Shown: positions 6,222 to 10,316 of the stretch, piece by piece
Layout: every line of letters starts with the position of its first letter
Position numbering within the stretch: position 1 is the stretch's first letter
Origin: Anaerolineales bacterium
GTDB taxonomy: Bacteria; Chloroflexota; Anaerolineae; Anaerolineales; E44-bin32
NCBI GenBank assembly: GCA_030606845.1
Contig: JAUWFP010000055.1
Span: 1 to 10,316, forward strand
DNA length: 10,316 nt
Reading direction: 5' to 3'
Notes under the pieces: generated by a model
What the model saw: the letters and a program-made list of their open reading frames with translations, nothing else
Database searches by the model: none
Told to the model about the DNA's origin: nothing
Position numbers and translations under genes: made by a program

Positions 6222-9200
6222 TCACTCAATACGCAGGCCGTCAATACTAATAATCACCGGATCATGATCCGACTTGCGGATAGGGGAATCATCCTCAGGA
6301 TCGGGCATTGCGAAGTCCGCGTTGGTGTGCAGGACATGCACATCTTCAAGCGCTGCCCAAAGTGAGGGCGAAACGAGGATGTGGTCGAGGGTCTGTGCGA
6401 CGCCTTGATAGATGTACGTGTAACATTCTTCTCCGGGTAAGGTCGCAAATACATGCTGTAATCCAGACTCGCGCAAGACGTCGATCGGGAGTGAGTCGTA
6501 GAAGGAGTTCAGATCGCCCAGTACGATGACGTGTGCATTCGGGTCAGCGGCGCGCAGACCGTCGATGATTTCGACGTTCCAGGCGGATTGGGCTGCCCGG
6601 CGTGGCTCCGTCGCTGCTTCCCCACCGGCAAGTGATGTGAAGTGATTATTGAGGACGTAAAGAGCGCGATTCTCATCTCCCATGTCCAGTTGGACCTTGA
6701 TGAGGAGCGGTGGCCGGCTCGTCAGACCTTCTGGCGCAATGAATTGCTGCACATCCAGAATCTGGGCACGATCGCCGCGCACGAGGTAAGCCACATCGAT
6801 CCCGCGGCTGTCGGTTCCTTCGATCAGAACCGGCAAATAGTTGAAGGATGAGAGCAGTTCATGAGCGGCAAGGTCCTCCATGATGCCGATGTTTTCAACT
6901 TCCTGTAAACCCACGATGGTCGGTGCCCCTGCCGCGAGCAGCGTGTTCGCCACTTTTGTAAGGTCGAGTTCATATTCCGCCTTGCGCGGGCGAGGCGGGC
7001 TGGAAGGGTGTGGATATTGGATGTCGAAGAGATTCTCGACGTTCCACGTCATCAAGCTGAATATCGGGGATTCTACAGCGGGAACGGAACCTATTTCGTG
7101 AGATTCAGAGACGATATCAGGGGCATGATTCGGTTCAATTTTATATTGGCCGTACGTGAAAGCGAGCGGCCCCTCAAGACCAGTTATCTGGTCGCCAGTG
7201 GACATGGCGTAGGGAAGAGTCGAACGGTCTAAATGTTCTTCGCTGGAGCCGTCATCGACCATGATAAGCAGCCAGTTAGGGTCGCCACGCATGACGCGGG
7301 AAATCTCGTGTTTTGCAAGTACAAGAGCCGATTCGCCGAAGCGAGTCGTCGGACCGACAACAAGTGCAGGTTCAGCAACGGCTACGAGCATGCCTTCCAG
7401 CGCCTCGAAATAGAGCGCGGATTCATCTTCATCCGCCGGAGGATCCAGAGGGGTGGCTGCGGGCAATGCTGTCATCGATCCTGAGATCGTGATGTCATCT
7501 GCGGAGAAGACCTCTAGCTGCGTCTGTGCCGAGACCTCACGTATTTTTCCTCCGACCTCAACTCGATCCCCGAGGGAGACCGGTATGGAGAGTTCACCTG
7601 TGGAGATGAAGAGACCTTCGGATGTTCCCGGGTCATCATCGGGGGTTGTGTTTTGAATCCAGAACCCGGCCATATCAGGGAAAACCCCGATAACGGCGCC
7701 CGTGGTTGTCACAGTTTCTAGCTTGTAAGGTGATCGATCGCCCGAACCCTGGATCGCCCAAATGGGAACGTAGCTTCCCAGGAAGATTCGTTTAGGCTCA
7801 CCGACCAGGATTTCAACCGTTGATGGAGCTTGAGCTCCATATCCATCGATGACGATAGTGCCGTCGAACGCTTGAGCTTGCACACGATAGCTCACGCTGG
7901 TTGTTCCACCATTTCCCGGGAGCTCAGGGATGATCCATGTAAGGATGTCCGCGGATACTTCACCATCGTCAAGCGCCTCGACAAAACGGGCCCCTTCCAG
8001 GGTGTAAGGCGCCCAGATTTGCAGGTCTTCAACCGCTTCTGACGTGTGGTTTGAGGCATTAATGGTGATGGTAAAGATCTCGCCCGATTGGATCGTGTTT
8101 GGCGCCTCTATGGAAATCTGGACCACAGGCGGGAATAACTCTACTAGGTCATCCTGTTGGCGCGGATTTAGCTGCATGCGTCCGTCGCGTATCTCCATAA
8201 TCCCTGATGCTTGATAGATGCTGCCTTCATCCAGAGGATCGGTTGTGATCTCCGTCAATTTATCGATATAAAGTGTCAGTAAATTACCTTCGTCGTCCAT
8301 AAGGTCGATCTCATAGCTGTAGGAAAACTCCTCGATCCGGCTGGCGGTGCCCTCCACTTCGACCAATCTTCCCGGAAGATCTTCGTTGTCGTGAGCAGCC
8401 AAACGGAGGGTAACAGGAGTCGCTTCAGGAGCTGCGCCAACGGCGATAACCTGAACATCCTCGGGTGTGTCAGGTATAAGCTCGACGGCGCCGCGATAGA
8501 GTGTCATCACCCCACGAGCCTGTATGGTTGCACCGATGAGGATATCGAGGTGACCCTCGCCTGACGGTACGTAGATCTGCACCCCACCGCTGTCGTCTTC
8601 AAGGTAGAACTTAACATTTCCTCCACCGGAGTAGAACCCGCCTGTGTACATCGTGGCGATGCCTTCAATCGTGGCAACGGATCCGATGAGAGAGCGTGCG
8701 ACTCCAATCGGAACACTGCCGGTGGATACAGAGACCCAATAGGGTTCGCCGAAAGCGTAGGTCCCATCAGTGGAAGAGTGGGCGTAGTAATTACGAAACG
8801 CGGTGGTGAAATATGTCCACGGCACTTCGAGGGTGATTTGGGTCACCTCTTCTGAAGATGGAGGGAGCTCAGAGATCGTCCAAGCTGCAATGCCTTCACT
8901 CAGCGTGATGGAAGAGGGCGACTCGATAACCGTAAACTCAGAAGGAATGGGGAGCTCTACGCTCAGATTTGAGATCGGTTGATCGGAGTTATTTCGAAGC
9001 GTAAGGGTGAGCGGGAAACTCTCCCCGGGTTTGAGAGATTCCGGCAGGATTAATTCGATCTGGAAGGGGACGTCGATAGCAGGGGTTGCCCCGCTACCTG
9101 TGTTTTGAGGGTAGGGAGAAGATTGCAGGAGAAAATCGGTCTTGTTGTTATCAGTGTCGGATTTATTTCCCGCCTCGCCTCCGGGCTTTCTTTCGAGTGA

Positions 9201-9692
9201 GGTGTCGTTCTGGAGCTTGGGTGCGGCTACTGCTTCGTGAAACCCTTCGGGCGCTGTCCCCCAGCCCAGGCTGTCTGCAGTGGAAACAGATGCATTACGC
9301 AGGGTGAGACCTCCCGCAGAGGTGTTCAAACCCTGTGTGAAGAATGCATCGGCCGGGAGGCCAAGGTCTTCGCCAGAACGGACGAGCAGGTAATGCCCAT
9401 GAGGCGGGATAAGTGTGCGGGCTTCCCATGAATAGATCGGCAAATCTTCCTCGCTTGTTGCGAGTCGATACCATAGCGACCAGCCTTGAAGATCTACCAG
9501 ATTATCGCCGGGGTTAAATAACTCGATAAATTCGTAATTGTTATTGCCCTGCTTTCCAGCCATCACCTCGCTGATGAGGATGGGATAGGTTGATGGTGGT
9601 TCGAGCGTGGGGGGTTCAGAGCTTGAAACTGAACAACCGGCGAGTAGACCCAATAGGATGGCCCCGATTAAAAGCCTCATAATGTTTCGCAT
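6222..9692 (-). CDS. Large multidomain surface lipoprotein with lamin-tail, Ig-like and OB-like modules and a C-terminal EEP phosphoesterase domain (ExeM/NucH-like)
   Basis: An 1156-aa lipoprotein, probably a cell-surface nuclease. The lipobox is LAGC with C20. Modules in order: lamin-tail domain (about 36-150, LISEVMAG...YEFIELFNPG); Ig/DUF11-like (about 206-325); two OB-like segments (about 335-420 and 430-520); a second Ig/DUF11-like (about 521-630); ExeM-like OB segments (about 655-740 and 760-858); EEP domain (about 877-1155). EEP motifs are complete: TWNVENLF (N884), LQEVEN (E931), RGIDVAYL (D966), NNHF (H1017), GDLNS (D1060, N1062), LDHIL (D1103, H1104) and SDHDP (D1142, H1143 as catalytic base). 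Such enzymes cleave DNA, RNA or other phosphodiesters with a divalent metal. ATG at 9692 is preceded by GGAGAG at five bases' distance. Apart from C20 only one Cys (C1090) is present, so no disulphides are expected. The exact substrate is an inference. Confidence 0.9.
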   Translation of the reverse strand: MRNIMRLLIGAILLGLLAGCSVSSSEPPTLEPPSTYPILISEVMAGKQGNNNYEFIELFNPGDNLVDLQGWSLWYRLATSEEDLPIYSWEARTLIPPHGHYLLVRSGEDLGLPADAFFTQGLNTSAGGLTLRNASVSTADSLGWGTAPEGFHEAVAAPKLQNDTSLERKPGGEAGNKSDTDNNKTDFLLQSSPYPQNTGSGATPAIDVPFQIELILPESLKPGESFPLTLTLRNNSDQPISNLSVELPIPSEFTVIESPSSITLSEGIAAWTISELPPSSEEVTQITLEVPWTYFTTAFRNYYAHSSTDGTYAFGEPYWVSVSTGSVPIGVARSLIGSVATIEGIATMYTGGFYSGGGNVKFYLEDDSGGVQIYVPSGEGHLDILIGATIQARGVMTLYRGAVELIPDTPEDVQVIAVGAAPEATPVTLRLAAHDNEDLPGRLVEVEGTASRIEEFSYSYEIDLMDDEGNLLTLYIDKLTEITTDPLDEGSIYQASGIMEIRDGRMQLNPRQQDDLVELFPPVVQISIEAPNTIQSGEIFTITINASNHTSEAVEDLQIWAPYTLEGARFVEALDDGEVSADILTWIIPELPGNGGTTSVSYRVQAQAFDGTIVIDGYGAQAPSTVEILVGEPKRIFLGSYVPIWAIQGSGDRSPYKLETVTTTGAVIGVFPDMAGFWIQNTTPDDDPGTSEGLFISTGELSIPVSLGDRVEVGGKIREVSAQTQLEVFSADDITISGSMTALPAATPLDPPADEDESALYFEALEGMLVAVAEPALVVGPTTRFGESALVLAKHEISRVMRGDPNWLLIMVDDGSSEEHLDRSTLPYAMSTGDQITGLEGPLAFTYGQYKIEPNHAPDIVSESHEIGSVPAVESPIFSLMTWNVENLFDIQYPHPSSPPRPRKAEYELDLTKVANTLLAAGAPTIVGLQEVENIGIMEDLAAHELLSSFNYLPVLIEGTDSRGIDVAYLVRGDRAQILDVQQFIAPEGLTSRPPLLIKVQLDMGDENRALYVLNNHFTSLAGGEAATEPRRAAQSAWNVEIIDGLRAADPNAHVIVLGDLNSFYDSLPIDVLRESGLQHVFATLPGEECYTYIYQGVAQTLDHILVSPSLWAALEDVHVLHTNADFAMPDPEDDSPIRKSDHDPVIISIDGLRIE

Positions 9693-9730
9693 TCCATCTC
9701 TCCGTTAAGTTCCAGGATTCATTGACATTA

Positions 9731-9759
9731 AGTCTAAAGATGCTGGCTGCATGATGCAA
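9731..9759 (-). promoter_or_regulatory. Candidate promoter for the EEP lipoprotein gene
   Basis: On the minus strand TTGCAT (9759-9754) and TAGACT (9736-9731) are spaced by exactly 17 bp. They match consensus at 3/6 and 4/6, about 40 bp before the ATG at 9692. An inverted repeat TGCAT-G-ATGCA (9748-9758) overlaps the -35 and could be an operator. Its presence suggests the gene has its own promoter apart from the upstream selenoprotein-family gene. Confidence 0.4.
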
Positions 9760-9827
9760 GTGCTGCAGGGCTAAAAGGAATGGGCAGATCACCAGCGTCC
9801 TTAAGAAAGATTAGATGTTACATAGAT

Positions 9828-9858
9828 GATCCCTCGCATCGAACCATGATGTGAGATC
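9828..9858 (-). repeat. Imperfect hairpin right after the selenoprotein B family gene
   Basis: On the minus strand GAT-CTC-A-CATC (9858-9848) can pair with GATG-C-GAG-GG-ATC (9840-9828), about ten pairs with one mismatch and a two-base bulge around a seven-base loop. It begins one base after the stop codon. No T-run follows, so it is at best a rho-dependent or processing site. Confidence 0.35.
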
Positions 9859-9859
9859 G

Positions 9860-10316
9860 TTACTTTCGTTTCTCACGACGCTTCCTCAGCATTTCTTTAA
9901 ACGTAGGCGCTAAAGAGGCGATGACCGGCGAAGGTTCTTCTGGCTGCCAGGTCTTGATCGCCTGATCGGTAGGATGCGGCCAGCGTTCATCGGAGTGGAC
10001 AATCGTGCCGGGGTTCTCTGCAGTTTCAAGGACGTCCAGAGCCTGGCGGATGACCCGCATCTGTTGTTCTACATTTCCCGGTTCACCGAGGGAGTGACCG
10101 AATGGAAATTCCACTGCGAGCGATCGGGGGGCGCCGACTTTCTCCGCCCAATAGGGCATCATCGTGACGAATAGGGTCGACAACCCTGCGGCTTCGAGCG
10201 TTCGTGCCAACACGGGCACGTTAATCGCACAATCCGGTCAAGCCGGCGTGAGCAGGACACAGTTGACGCCCTCGTTTAGGAGAGCCTCAGCCACCTCAGG
10301 GCCATAGCGTTCCTCC
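9860..10316 (-). CDS. GrdB-like 'glycine/sarcosine/betaine reductase selenoprotein B family' protein, probably containing selenocysteine at an in-frame TGA (5' end outside window)
   Basis: The last 151 residues are visible if TGA at 10240-10238 is read as Sec (U). Upstream the frame is open to the right edge and reads EERYGPEVAEALLNEGVN, then CVLLTPA, U, PDCAINVPVLARTLEAAGLS. Downstream it continues with PYWAEKVGAPRSLAVEFPFGHSLGEPGN. From recall, both flanks resemble the small GrdB-like family, whose members have CPxC or UPxC after 'LLTP'. The result is a UxxC redox motif (U26, C29 of the visible part). A GTG at 10219 could start a 119-codon ORF after the TGA, but it has no ribosome site and would lose the redox motif. 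True glycine reductase GrdB is far larger (roughly 430-440 aa), so this is a family relative, probably a thiol/selenol oxidoreductase of unknown substrate. The Lys/Arg-rich tail ends in RKRREKRK. Alternatives are a nonsense mutation or a base error. Confidence 0.8.
10198..10228 (-). promoter_or_regulatory. Candidate bacterial SECIS element just downstream of the in-frame TGA
   Basis: On the minus strand CGTGCC (10220-10215) pairs perfectly with GGCACG (10208-10203) around the six-base loop CGTGTT. An outer GCG/CGC pairing (10228-10226 with 10200-10198) can extend it across an internal loop. The apical loop starts 23 nt after the TGA and has G at its second position. That fits the known general features of bacterial SECIS elements, which direct SelB to insert selenocysteine. 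Confidence 0.6.

Noticed and set aside
9860..10219. A stand-alone 119-aa gene starting at GTG 10219
   Set aside because: There is no ribosome site before the GTG, and family-like sequence continues upstream through the TGA. A start here would remove the redox motif, so selenocysteine read-through is the better explanation.

Overview
The window looks like a chromosomal segment of a Chloroflexota-type bacterium, most likely Anaerolineae-like. This is an inference. It rests on moderate GC content, a substrate-binding lipoprotein with a long Pro/Glu/Thr linker directly after its lipobox cysteine, and a very large surface lipoprotein built from lamin-tail, OB-like and Ig-like modules. No rRNA, tRNA, CRISPR array, transposase or phage gene was seen.

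Layout from left to right. (1) Positions 1-480, minus strand: the 5' part of an alkaline-phosphatase-superfamily (type I phosphodiesterase / nucleotide pyrophosphatase) gene that runs off the left edge. It is divergent from (2) a plus-strand CUT1-type ABC importer at 586-4903: a MalF-like permease with a TTG start, an overlapping MalG-like permease, and then a binding lipoprotein with its own extended -10 promoter. The unit ends in a strong intrinsic terminator at 4968-5003. No ATPase gene is present, so a shared MsmX/UgpC-like ATPase elsewhere is likely. (3) Plus strand: a divergent cytidine-deaminase-fold enzyme (5182-5565) and a small two-helix membrane protein (5804-6151). (4) Minus strand, convergent: a 1156-residue lipoprotein with a C-terminal endonuclease/exonuclease/phosphatase (EEP) domain (6222-9692), and behind it the 3' part of a GrdB-like 'selenoprotein B family' gene (9860-10316) that runs off the right edge.

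The most notable observation is at the right edge. The GrdB-like frame is open on both sides of an in-frame TGA (10238-10240, minus strand). The TGA sits at the first position of a UxxC redox motif, and a candidate bacterial SECIS hairpin lies within the next 40 nt. I read this as a selenocysteine codon, so the gene would be cut short by an ordinary annotation. The second notable point is the MalF-like permease. It carries about 227 extra residues with six predicted transmembrane helices between its first helix and the conserved permease core. Its MalG-like partner also has an enlarged external loop at the equivalent place.

How the genes may work together: the two permeases and the lipoprotein form one importer. 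The EEP lipoprotein (possible surface nuclease), the phosphodiesterase-family enzyme and the deaminase would fit nucleic-acid or nucleotide scavenging, but this link is speculative because the importer resembles carbohydrate systems and the phosphodiesterase has no signal peptide.
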